A stretch of DNA of 64,000 nt from CAZIOH01 sp964540815 (lineage in GTDB: Bacteria; Myxococcota_A; Polyangia; Fen-1088): NCBI GenBank assembly GCA_964540815.1, contig CAZIOH010000010.1:1-64000 (forward strand). Direction: 5' to 3'. A model generated the notes under the pieces. It saw only the letters and a list, made by a program, of their open reading frames with translations. It searched no databases and was not told the origin of the DNA. Below, one piece after another: positions 15,865 to 24,012 of this stretch. Position 1 is the first letter of the stretch. Every line of letters begins with the position of its first letter. The translations under genes and the position numbers were made by a program.

Positions 15865-17970
15865 ATGACGCGCGTACCCATGCCGACCGGCCCCATCGCC
15901 CCGAGCGCTCCGATCGCCACCGCGTCACGCGCCGGCTCGACGGCCGCGCCCCTGGTGCCCCCACGCATCGCGATCCTTCCCCCCGAGCTCGCGGACCAGA
16001 TCGCCGCGGGCGAGGTGGTGGAGCGGGCGGCCTCCGCCGTCAAGGAGCTGTGCGAGAACGCGCTCGACGCCGGGGCACGCCACGTGGACGTCGAGCTCGA
16101 GGGCGGGGGCCGGGGCTTGATCCGGGTCATCGATGACGGGTGCGGCATGACCCCGGCCGAGGCGCGTCTCGCCCTGCGGCGCCACGCCACCTCGAAGATC
16201 GCGCACGCGGATGACCTCTGGACCCTGAAGAGCTTTGGATTCCGCGGAGAGGCTCTGCCGTCGATCGCCGCGGTCTCGCGGCTCACGCTCTCGACCCGGG
16301 TGGCGGGCGCGAGCGCCGGGTTCCGCTTGGTGGTCGAGGCCGGCGTGGAGACCGACGCGCGCGAGGTCGGGATGCCGCCCGGGACCCGGGTCGAGGTGCG
16401 CGAGCTCTTCTACAACACGCCGGCGCGCCTGAAGTTCCAGAAGGCCGACGCCACCGAGGCGGGGAACGTGAGCGACGCGGTCCTGCGGCTCGGCCTCGCC
16501 CACCCCGAGAGCCACCTTCGGCTGAGCATCGGCGGGCGCTTGGCGCTCGACCTGCCGCCGCACCGGGATCGGGCGGAGCGGGTGCGGGCCGCGCTCGCGC
16601 GCCGCGGGCTCGGGGCCTTGCACGAGGTGCTAGGCGAGGAGGCGGGACACCGGGTGCACGCGTTCCTGGCAGCGCCTTCGCAGGCCACCTCGACGGCGCG
16701 CGGCACCTTCCTGTTCGTGGGGAGGCGCTTCGTGCGCGATCGCGGGCTGCTGCAGGCGGTGGTGCAGGGCTACGGGGACTCGCTCGAGCGGGGTCGCTAC
16801 CCGGTGGCGGTGGTGTTCCTCGAGGTGCCCGGCTCCGAGCTCGACGTGAACGTCCATCCGCAGAAGCTCGAGGTGCGGTTCGCGCGCGGGGCGGAGGTCT
16901 ACGCGGCCGTCCGGCACGTGCTGCGCGAGGGGCTGGGAAAGGCGGCGTGGGCGGGGAGCCCGGGGCCGGGCGCCGGCCCCTTCGAGGGCGACCGCGGAGC
17001 GGCCGCCGGGAGGGGAGCCGCGCCATTCTCGCCTCCGCCACCCGAGCTCGGGCCGCGGGCCGGGGGGCGCGACGCGGTCGGGCCATCGGCCCGCTCGCTT
17101 CCCGGCTGGGCGCGCTCGGTCGGTTCCCCGGGCCGCCCGGACGATCCTTGGGCGGGCGGGCGGGCGTCGACCGTCCGCGATGCCCGACCGAAGCTGGCCG
17201 AGGAGACGGCTGGCGGAGCTGGCCGCCTGCTCGGTCAGCTCGACCTTGGCTGCTGGGTGTGCGAGTCCGGCGAGGCCCTGGTCCTGTTCGATCCCCACGC
17301 GGTGCGCGAACGGCTGCTCATGCGCGCGCTCGAAGCCGAGTGGGCGGCGGGTCGGGTCCACGGTCAGAAGTTGCTGTTCCCGATTCCCATCGACTGGACC
17401 CCGCCGGTGATCGCGCCCGCCCCCCCGGGCGAGCCCCGCGACACCGCCGCGGAGGCGGCGTTCGCGCGCGCGGTCGCCCGGCTCGGCGTCGAGGTCGAGC
17501 CGCCGCGGGCACCCCGACCTGAGACCTGGGTCCTGCGCGGGCTGCCCGCGGTCCTCGGGGACGCGGCCCCGAAGCCGGTGTTGCTCGGCCTGCTCGCGCG
17601 CTGGTTCGCATCGCCCGGTCCTCCGGCGACGGCGGGGCTCGCAGCCGCGCGGGTGCCGGCGCCAGGGGAGCCGGAGCCCGCCCCGGCGGCAGATCTGCTC
17701 GGCGTGATGGCGTGCGCCGCAAGCGTGCGACCCGGGGAGGCCATCGAGGGTGCGCTCGCGTTGGACTGGCTCGGACAACTCGCGATTCGACCATGGCCGC
17801 CCCGACCAGGGCCGCCCACCGACGGGGAGGGCGCCCGCGCCGACCAGAGACTGGACGCCGACGCCGACGCTGACACCGTCACCGATCGGGACTTCGTTTG
17901 CCGGAGGGGGCGGCCCTTGTGCTTGCCCATCCCCTTCGCCGCCCTGCGCGCGCACTTCGGGCCGGCGTGA
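15865..17970 (+). CDS. mutL: DNA mismatch repair protein MutL
   Basis: About 701 residues from ATG 15865; an upstream GTG at 15778 and ATG 15880 are alternatives, and the first ~30 residues before RIAILPPELADQIAAGEVVER are not conserved. The GHKL ATPase is complete: ELCENALDAGA (catalytic Glu), DDGCGM, KSFGFRGEALPSIAAVS and a GT-R motif. After a Pro/Gly-rich linker the C-terminal dimerisation domain appears (LLGQLDLGCWVCE). The endonuclease motif is degenerate: DPHAVRERLLMR instead of DQHA(x2)E(x4)E, and the end reads CRRGRPL rather than CPHGRP after an insertion rich in Asp-Ala repeats. It overlaps miaA by 4 nt (GTGA). Confidence 0.93.
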   Translation: MTRVPMPTGPIAPSAPIATASRAGSTAAPLVPPRIAILPPELADQIAAGEVVERAASAVKELCENALDAGARHVDVELEGGGRGLIRVIDDGCGMTPAEARLALRRHATSKIAHADDLWTLKSFGFRGEALPSIAAVSRLTLSTRVAGASAGFRLVVEAGVETDAREVGMPPGTRVEVRELFYNTPARLKFQKADATEAGNVSDAVLRLGLAHPESHLRLSIGGRLALDLPPHRDRAERVRAALARRGLGALHEVLGEEAGHRVHAFLAAPSQATSTARGTFLFVGRRFVRDRGLLQAVVQGYGDSLERGRYPVAVVFLEVPGSELDVNVHPQKLEVRFARGAEVYAAVRHVLREGLGKAAWAGSPGPGAGPFEGDRGAAAGRGAAPFSPPPPELGPRAGGRDAVGPSARSLPGWARSVGSPGRPDDPWAGGRASTVRDARPKLAEETAGGAGRLLGQLDLGCWVCESGEALVLFDPHAVRERLLMRALEAEWAAGRVHGQKLLFPIPIDWTPPVIAPAPPGEPRDTAAEAAFARAVARLGVEVEPPRAPRPETWVLRGLPAVLGDAAPKPVLLGLLARWFASPGPPATAGLAAARVPAPGEPEPAPAADLLGVMACAASVRPGEAIEGALALDWLGQLAIRPWPPRPGPPTDGEGARADQRLDADADADTVTDRDFVCRRGRPLCLPIPFAALRAHFGPA

Positions 17971-18950
17971 ACGAGACCGCTCGGTCTGGCCGGGCCGCTC
18001 CGCCCTCCGCGGCCAGCGCCGCGCCCGTCGCCCTGGTGATTGCCGGTCCGACGTCGGCCGGCAAGAGCGCCCTCGCCCTCGAGGTCGCGGCCCACCTGCC
18101 GATCGAGATCGTCTGCTGCGACTCGCAGCAGGTCTACGTCGGGCTCGACATCGGGACCGGCAAGCCGACCCCGCGGGAACGCGCGGCCGTGCCGCACCAC
18201 CTCCTCGATCTGGTCTCGCCGCGCGAGGCGTTTCACGCCGCCCGCTGGGCCGAGCTCGCGCGCGGCGTGATCCCCGCCATCCTGGCGCGCGGCCACCTGC
18301 CGCTGGTGGTCGCGGGCACCGGGCTCTACCTGCGGGCGCTGCTCTCGGGGCTCTTCGATGCGCCGCCGCCGAGCGCGTCGATCCGGGCCCGTCACCAGCA
18401 AGAGGCGGCCGCCCTCGGGACCGAGGCGCTTCATGCGCGCCTGACCTCGATCGATCCGGACACGGCGGCGCGGGTCATGCCGCGCGATCTCGTGCGCGTC
18501 AGCCGCGCGCTCGAGGTCTGGGAACAGACCGGCGAGCGGATCAGCGTGCTGCAGCGACGCGCGGCCGCGGGGGCCGCCGTGCCCGCGAAGGTCCTGGTCC
18601 TCGACCCTCCGCTCGACGAGCTCCGACCGCGGATCGAGCGGCGCTTCGACGCGATGATGGCGGCCGGGCTCCTCGACGAGACGCGGGCGCTGGTCGCCGA
18701 GTTCGGCGCCGACGCGCGCGGGCTGCAAGCCCTCGGGTACGCGCAGCTCGCGCAGCACCTGGCGGGCGCGTTGCCGCTCGCGGCGGCGGTGTCGGCCGCC
18801 AAGAGCGCCACGAGCACCTACGCCCGCCGCCAGCGGACCTGGTTTCGCAAGCAGGCCGGGGCCTGGCGCTGCGCGGTCCCACCCGCCGCGCGGGCGGTGC
18901 GCGACTGGTGGCTCAGCGAGGGCGGCGGACCGAGCCCGGACCTTCTTTGA
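17967..18950 (+). CDS. miaA: tRNA dimethylallyltransferase
   Basis: 327 residues from GTG 17967, which overlaps the mutL stop (GTGA); an ATG at 17898 inside mutL is an alternative. MiaA adds a dimethylallyl group to A37 of tRNAs reading UNN codons. Motifs: P-loop AGPTSAGKSALAL, CCDSQQVYVGLDIGTGKP (DSxQvY), VPHHLLDLVSP, VVAGTGLYLRALL, and DLVRVSRALEVWEQTG. The C-terminal YARRQRTWFRKQ is the tRNA-binding end. mutL-miaA adjacency is common in bacteria, which supports both calls. Confidence 0.96.
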   Translation: MNETARSGRAAPPSAASAAPVALVIAGPTSAGKSALALEVAAHLPIEIVCCDSQQVYVGLDIGTGKPTPRERAAVPHHLLDLVSPREAFHAARWAELARGVIPAILARGHLPLVVAGTGLYLRALLSGLFDAPPPSASIRARHQQEAAALGTEALHARLTSIDPDTAARVMPRDLVRVSRALEVWEQTGERISVLQRRAAAGAAVPAKVLVLDPPLDELRPRIERRFDAMMAAGLLDETRALVAEFGADARGLQALGYAQLAQHLAGALPLAAAVSAAKSATSTYARRQRTWFRKQAGAWRCAVPPAARAVRDWWLSEGGGPSPDLL

Positions 18951-18979
18951 GTACGGTCCTCCAGATTCCTCGAAGACCC

Positions 18980-19021
18980 GTCACCGTCACCGTCACCGTC
19001 ACCGTACTCGTACTCGTACTC
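18980..19021. repeat. Hexanucleotide repeats (GTCACC)4 then (GTACTC)3
   Basis: Two adjoining 6-bp repeat runs fill most of the gap between the convergent miaA and DUF1415 genes. They are followed by GACGAG-type units. No long open frame crosses them on either strand that looks coding. Confidence 0.9.
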
Positions 19022-19074
19022 GTCGCGTCCGTTCGTGGGACGAGGACGAGGACGGGCTCTTGGGGGCTCGCCAA

Positions 19075-19866
19075 TCAGCGGCCGTAGGCGTGGTCGCGGT
19101 CGCGGTGGATGTCGCGCACCGTGAGGCTGAGCGCCCGCGCATCCGCCCCACCGTTGGCGGACAGGGCGGCGAAGGTCGCGGCCGCCAGGGCCTCGGATGC
19201 GTCGGGGTGATTGGCCTTGAGGCGGTCCATGGTGCGCGTCCGCACGAGCTGCAGCATCGGATCGGGGGAGCGGCGGAGGAACAGCGTCAGCTGCCGGTGC
19301 TCGAGGTTCTCCGAGGCGAGGACATCGGGGGCGGGGGAGTCGGGATGGAAGGTGGCGACGAGGAACGGCGGTAGGCTGTCCGCTTGGCGCCGTGCGCGAT
19401 CCGCGCGGCGCACCCGTTCGGCGAAGGCGTCGAAGGCGCTCCAGCCACCGGCGAACCGCGGAAAGAGGAAAAGAGCCACCTCGACGTCGCCCCCGCGGTC
19501 ATGCTGGCCGGCTTGATCGCCTCTGCGTTCGTCCGCGAGCGCCGGGTCGGGGCGACCCGCGAGGGCATCGATGGTACCGAGGACGCCAGCGGGGTCGACC
19601 ACCGCGCCGGGAAACACCCGCTTGGCCACCCGGCCCGCCCGCATCGCCGGCTCGGCCCACGGGCAGAGTCCGAACGCGAGCACGACCTCTCTCACGTAGC
19701 GGTCGCACAGCCTCAGCGACTCGCGGACGAGCCCAGCCTCCCCGACGGGGGCCGGCCGGTGCCCATCGGCGGCTCCCGCCGCTCCGCCCGGGTCGGGAGC
19801 GGAAGGATCAGACGTCGCCGCCCTCGACGTAGGCCCCCATCCGCCGGAACTTCGCGTAGCGCCCAT
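19075..19866 (-). CDS. DUF1415 family protein
   Basis: 263 residues. The core begins RYVREVVLAFGLCPWAEPA, the conserved start of DUF1415 (COG3310), and includes FLFPRF, PFLVATFHPD, LRRSPDPMLQLVR and LKANHPD. The function of the family is unknown. The annotated ATG (19866) lies inside the upstream accA gene (59-nt overlap) and gives a non-conserved ~45-residue leader. No nearer ATG or GTG fits before the core, so the true start may be a rarer codon. A non-conserved Asp/Gly-rich insertion (ADERRGDQAGQHDRGG) interrupts the domain. Confidence 0.85.
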   Translation of the reverse strand: MGATRSSGGWGPTSRAATSDPSAPDPGGAAGAADGHRPAPVGEAGLVRESLRLCDRYVREVVLAFGLCPWAEPAMRAGRVAKRVFPGAVVDPAGVLGTIDALAGRPDPALADERRGDQAGQHDRGGDVEVALFLFPRFAGGWSAFDAFAERVRRADRARRQADSLPPFLVATFHPDSPAPDVLASENLEHRQLTLFLRRSPDPMLQLVRTRTMDRLKANHPDASEALAAATFAALSANGGADARALSLTVRDIHRDRDHAYGR

Positions 19867-20812
19867 CGCGCAGCGTGTCCGGGGAGGCCACCAGCAGCTC
19901 GGCCAGGTGCCTTCGCACCGCGTCGCCGAGGTTGCGGGCGGTCTGGTCGTGGTCGCGGTGCGCGCCCCCGAGCGCCTCGGGCACGATCTCGTCGACCACG
20001 CCGAGCCGGTACAGATCCGTCGAGGTCATCTTCATGGCCTCGGCCGCCTCGGGCTTCTTGCTGTCGTCGCGCCACAGGATCGATGCGCAGCCCTCGGGCG
20101 AGATCACCGAGTAGGTGGCGTACTCGAGCATGAGGATGCGGTCCGCCACCCCGAGCGCGAGCGCGCCGCCGGAGCCGCCCTCGCCGATCACCGCACACAC
20201 GATGGGGACGGGTAGCCCGGCCATCACCTCCAGGTTCTTGGCGATGGCCTCGGCCTGCCCCCGCTCCTCGGCGTCGATGCCGGGGAACGCCCCCTGGGTG
20301 TCCACCAGGCACAGGATCGGGCGCTTCATCCGCGCCGCCAGCTCCATCAGGCGCAGCGCCTTCCGGTACCCTTCCGGCTTCGGCTGCCCGAAGTTGCGGC
20401 GCACCTTCTCCTTGGTGCTGCGTCCCTTCTGCTGGCCCACGACCAGGATCGGCGTTCCGTCGAACGTGCCGAAGCCCGCCACGATGGCGGGATCGTCCGC
20501 GAAGTGGCGGTCCCCGTGCAGCTCGACGAAGCCCTCCACCAGCCGCTCGATATAGTCGAGGGTGTACGGGCGCGCGGGGTGACGGGAGAGCTGCACCTTC
20601 TGCCAGGCCGACAGATCGGCGAAGATCTCCCTCTGGAGATCGCGCGCCCGGGCCTCGAGCAGCGCGATCTGGGGACGCAGCTCGGGGTTCTCGCGGCTGA
20701 CCTGGACCAGCTTCTCGATCTTGCGCTCGAGCTCGACCACCGGGCGCTCGAAATCCAGCACCGGAGCGGTGGAGACGTCGATCTTCTCAGCTCTCTCTGC
20801 GATCTGGGCCAT
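19808..20812 (-). CDS. accA: Acetyl-CoA carboxylase carboxyltransferase subunit alpha
   Basis: 334 residues, close to the family norm. AccA with AccD transfers the carboxyl group from biotin to acetyl-CoA in the first step of fatty-acid synthesis. The N-terminal helices (DFERPVVELERKIEKL) and the crotonase-like core with GDRHFADDPAIV, RNFGQPKPEGYRKALRLM, DTQGAFPGIDAEERGQAEAI, IGEGGSGGALALGVAD and YSVISPEGCASILWRD are all classical. A TACAAT box lies 11 nt before ATG 20812 and no clear Shine-Dalgarno is visible. accD is not in the window. The 3' end overlaps the DUF1415 gene. Confidence 0.97.
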   Translation of the reverse strand: MAQIAERAEKIDVSTAPVLDFERPVVELERKIEKLVQVSRENPELRPQIALLEARARDLQREIFADLSAWQKVQLSRHPARPYTLDYIERLVEGFVELHGDRHFADDPAIVAGFGTFDGTPILVVGQQKGRSTKEKVRRNFGQPKPEGYRKALRLMELAARMKRPILCLVDTQGAFPGIDAEERGQAEAIAKNLEVMAGLPVPIVCAVIGEGGSGGALALGVADRILMLEYATYSVISPEGCASILWRDDSKKPEAAEAMKMTSTDLYRLGVVDEIVPEALGGAHRDHDQTARNLGDAVRRHLAELLVASPDTLRDGRYAKFRRMGAYVEGGDV

Positions 20813-20901
20813 CAAGGGAGGGCATTGTAGCAAGCTCGGCCGGGTCGCATAGCCGGGCCACAATCCAGGCGTCCGCTATTCCCGGGGGGAGGGGGCGACG
20901 A

Positions 20902-20907
20902 TATCCT
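20902..20907 (+). promoter_or_regulatory. TATCCT -10-like box 6 nt from GH44 start
   Basis: TATCCT is followed by six bases and ATG 20914, a leaderless-type arrangement. It competes with an AGGAGG Shine-Dalgarno at 20971-20976, which suits an alternative TTG start at 20983. Confidence 0.45.
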
Positions 20908-20913
20908 GCCGCG

Positions 20914-23259
20914 ATGGCCCAGCCCCCGCTCCCAGGTCTTTTCCGTGTGATTTCCCGCTCTCTCGCGCAAAGGAGGATGGTCTTGGCCGGGGTGCGACTG
21001 GCGGCGGTCGCGGGGCTGATGGCCGGCGGCGCGGCGCCGGGCTGCATCATGCGCAAGCCGGGCAGCCACGCGCACGCCGCCGCCGAGGCGGCCGCCCGCG
21101 CCAGTGGCCCGGCGGGCGCCTCCGCCCCGAAGGTCAAGTTCGGCACCGTCCCCGGGATCGATCTGCTGGGGCCCGAGGGGGTGGGGGCCTTCCGGCTCTT
21201 CGGCGGGGTCGACAAGGTCGAGCTCACCCCCATCGACGTGACCGGCCAGCCCTTCGGTCGGGCCCTCCGTGCCCGCGTCAAGGAGGCGGGCGGCTCGGAG
21301 TGGTCGGTGCAGCTCCAGAGCCCGACCAGGCAGCCGGTCGAGAAGGGGGATCTCGTCCTCGCGACCTTCTACCTGCGCGCCGCCCGGATCCAGGAAGGGG
21401 CCCTCTTCGCCGAGACCTCGTTCGTGTTCGAGCGGGCCGCCGCGCCCTACAACAAGGCCATCACCTATCCCATCAAGGTCGCGAGCGAGTGGCGCAAGAT
21501 CCAGGTCCGCTTCCCGGTGGACGAGAGCTACCCGGCGGGCGGGGCGCAGATCATCTTGCGGCTCGGGTACGAGCCCGAGACCCTGGAGATCGGCGGGTTC
21601 ACCGTGGAGAGCTTCGGCAAGGCGCACGTCCTGTGGGATCTGCCGACCAGCGAGCAGGCCGACCATCGGGCCGACGTGAAGCTGTCGCAGCCGCCGCCCG
21701 CGGTGGCTCTCGAGGTGGTCGACGGTGGCGCGCTGCCCATCGAGATCGCGACCGGCAAGGTGGTCGGGCCCATCAGCCCCTACGTCTACGGCATCAATTC
21801 ACAGAACCTGGACGCGCTCGGGGCCACGGTCAGGCGGATGGGTGGCAACCGGCAGACCGCCTACAACTGGGAGACCAACGCCTCGAGCGCCGGGCAGGAC
21901 TACAACCACGTGAACGACGACTGGTCGTGCACCACGCTCGGGTTCGACACCTGCGGTGATCCCGCCGGCCAGATGACCGAGTTCGCGCTCGCCAACCGGC
22001 GCGCGGGCGTGCAGTCGATCCTCACCGTGACCATGTCGGACTACGTGTCGGCCGACAAGAAGGGCCCGGTGCCGGAGTCGGAGCGGGCGCCGAGCGCGCG
22101 CTACGTCCGCTCGATGATCCGCAAGCCGGGACCGCTCGCCGCCCGGCCGGATCTCGGCGATGGGGTGGTCTACCAGGACGAGTTCATGCACTTCATCCTC
22201 GAGCGCCTCGGCCGCGCCAGCGCGGGCGGGGTCAAGTTCTATTCGCTCGACAACGAGCCGGCGCTGTGGGCCTCGACCCATCCGCGGGTGCACGCCACCC
22301 GCCCGACCTATGCGGACGTGCTGCGCCGGAGCGAGAACACCGCCGCCATGATCACCGAGCTCGATCCGGACGCCGAGGTCCTCGGCGGCGTGATGTACGG
22401 CTGGGCCGAGTACATGTCGCTCGAGGGGGCGGTGGATTCGGCGGCCCACAACCAGGCGGTGGGCGGGCACTACGTGGACTTCTACCTGCAGTCGATGAAG
22501 GAGCTCGAGGCCAAGTACAAGCGCCGCCTGGTGCACGTGCTCGACGTGCACTGGTACCCCGAGATCCGCGGGACCAAGCGCATCACCGAGCCGGACGTGT
22601 CGCCGAAGACCGTGGCGGCGCGGCTGGAGGCGCCGCGCAGCCTGTGGGATCCCACCTACCGCGAGAAGACCGCCATCACCGACGAGTGGAAGAAGCCCAT
22701 CCGGCTCATCCCGTGGCTCAAGGAGACCATCGCGAAGCGGTATCCGGGGACCAAGCTGTCCATGACCGAGTACAACTTCGGCGCCCCCGAGCACGTGTCG
22801 GGTGGGCTCGCGCAGGTGGACGTGCTCGGTATCCTGGGACGCGAGGGGGTGTACCTGGCCAATTACTGGGGCAGCGGGGCGGGGGTGGGCGAGATGCCGG
22901 ACTACGTGGGCGCTGCCTTCAAGCTCTACCGGAACTTCGACGGAAAGGGGGCGACCTTCGGGGACACCGCGGTGGCGGCGAGCATCGGGGATTTGACCAA
23001 GGGCTCGGTGTATGCGGCCACCGACTCGAAGGATCCGGGACGGCTGACCATCGTGGTCATCAACAAGAGCCAGTCCGAGCGCTTCACGGCGCGCATCAAG
23101 CTGGCGGGGGCCGGCAAGCCGTTCACGAGCGCCAGCGCCTACGTGCTCGGACCTGGGGGCGCCGCGGTGGAGGCTCGGGGCAGCGTGCCCATCACGGGGA
23201 ACGCGTTGACCGACGTGCTGCCTCCGCTCACCGCGACGCTGTTCGTGTGCCACAGGTAG
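20914..23259 (+). CDS. Exported GH44-type glycoside hydrolase
   Basis: 781 residues from ATG 20914. A signal peptide ends in a possible lipobox GAAPGC. Residues ~80-260 form a beta-rich carbohydrate-binding-like domain. The catalytic domain follows with NRQTAYNWETN, DYNHVNDDW, the acid/base region YSLDNEPALW (E448) and nucleophile region SMTEYNFG (E619), matching family GH44 endoglucanases/xyloglucanases (PF12891). A small C-terminal beta domain ends it. It should cleave beta-glucan-type polysaccharides outside the cell. Starts at 20977 (ATG) and 20983 (TTG, with AGGAGG at ideal spacing) are alternatives that keep the signal peptide. Confidence 0.9.
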   Translation: MAQPPLPGLFRVISRSLAQRRMVLAGVRLAAVAGLMAGGAAPGCIMRKPGSHAHAAAEAAARASGPAGASAPKVKFGTVPGIDLLGPEGVGAFRLFGGVDKVELTPIDVTGQPFGRALRARVKEAGGSEWSVQLQSPTRQPVEKGDLVLATFYLRAARIQEGALFAETSFVFERAAAPYNKAITYPIKVASEWRKIQVRFPVDESYPAGGAQIILRLGYEPETLEIGGFTVESFGKAHVLWDLPTSEQADHRADVKLSQPPPAVALEVVDGGALPIEIATGKVVGPISPYVYGINSQNLDALGATVRRMGGNRQTAYNWETNASSAGQDYNHVNDDWSCTTLGFDTCGDPAGQMTEFALANRRAGVQSILTVTMSDYVSADKKGPVPESERAPSARYVRSMIRKPGPLAARPDLGDGVVYQDEFMHFILERLGRASAGGVKFYSLDNEPALWASTHPRVHATRPTYADVLRRSENTAAMITELDPDAEVLGGVMYGWAEYMSLEGAVDSAAHNQAVGGHYVDFYLQSMKELEAKYKRRLVHVLDVHWYPEIRGTKRITEPDVSPKTVAARLEAPRSLWDPTYREKTAITDEWKKPIRLIPWLKETIAKRYPGTKLSMTEYNFGAPEHVSGGLAQVDVLGILGREGVYLANYWGSGAGVGEMPDYVGAAFKLYRNFDGKGATFGDTAVAASIGDLTKGSVYAATDSKDPGRLTIVVINKSQSERFTARIKLAGAGKPFTSASAYVLGPGGAAVEARGSVPITGNALTDVLPPLTATLFVCHR

Positions 23260-23304
23260 CAGCGCGCCCGGTCAGGGCCCCAGGCACTCACGGGCGAGGC
23301 CCGC

Positions 23305-24012
23305 GTGCGGTCGCGCGCCGCGGCCAGGCTCGGGCCGAGGGTGATTGACAGCGGTGGAGAGGCGACCCTATGGTGCGAGTCCATTCGATACCGCGGTCTA
23401 CAGCAACTGGTTCGGGCCGCGTGCGCGCTGCCGATCGCCGGATCGAGTGAGCCCACGGAGGCGCCTCGGCTGGCTGCGCTCGAGGCCCTGGTCGAGGGCA
23501 AGGGCGAGGACGACCGCACGTCCGGGTTCAGGTGGATGACGTCGCGGGTCGCGGAGCGTGAGCCGGGGTCCGCCCGGCCCCGGCCCCCGAGGATCTCGGC
23601 CGACAGGCTCCGGCGTTCGGTGGCCGGATGCCTGACCGCGATGGAGCGGCTGGTCGAGGGCCACCTGACGGCCGCGCTCACCACGGCGTCTCATGCGTGG
23701 GACGGCGTGGACAGCGCGCTCGCGATGTCGAGCGACCCTGCGTTCGCCGAGCAGCTCCGGCAGGCGCGGCGACAGCTCGACGAGGCCGCCGCCTGCTCCG
23801 AGGCGGCATCGGCGCGGGCGGTCGCGCTCGAGGGGCTGGTCGCGCTGGAGCTGGCGGCGGAGCTCCTGCGTCTCTTCGAGCGGCGCCTGTCGTCGCTGAT
23901 CCGCCTGCGCGCGCTGTCTGGCCAGGGCGGGCTCGGGGGGCTGCTGCCGGACGGGCGGCCATTTCTCGATCTGGCGGCCGCGCTGCGCGACGCTGCCCGG
24001 GCGTGGTCGTGA
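23305..24012 (+). CDS. Helical protein, first gene of MotAB/ZorAB-like operon (DUF3348 position)
   Basis: 235 residues from GTG 23305; GTG 23341 is an equally good start and neither has a clear Shine-Dalgarno. The sequence is helical, with an N-terminal part (YRGLQQLVRAACAL, RLAALEALVEGKGEDD) and a C-terminal Ala/Leu-rich part containing LELAAELLRLFERRLSSLIRLRAL (long helix, broken here as LELAAELLRLF and ERRLSSLI). No signal peptide or membrane helix. It occupies the place that DUF3348 proteins hold in DUF3348-DUF802-OmpA-DUF2894 clusters of gamma/betaproteobacteria, but I cannot confirm homology by eye. Its stop overlaps the next start (GTGA). Confidence 0.65.
   Translation: MRSRAAARLGPRVIDSGGEATLWCESIRYRGLQQLVRAACALPIAGSSEPTEAPRLAALEALVEGKGEDDRTSGFRWMTSRVAEREPGSARPRPPRISADRLRRSVAGCLTAMERLVEGHLTAALTTASHAWDGVDSALAMSSDPAFAEQLRQARRQLDEAAACSEAASARAVALEGLVALELAAELLRLFERRLSSLIRLRALSGQGGLGGLLPDGRPFLDLAAALRDAARAWS

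Noticed and set aside
18960..19074. A small gene across the hexanucleotide repeats after miaA
   Set aside because: The translation is only repeats (VTVTV, LVLVL) with no start signal, and the stretch lies between convergent genes.
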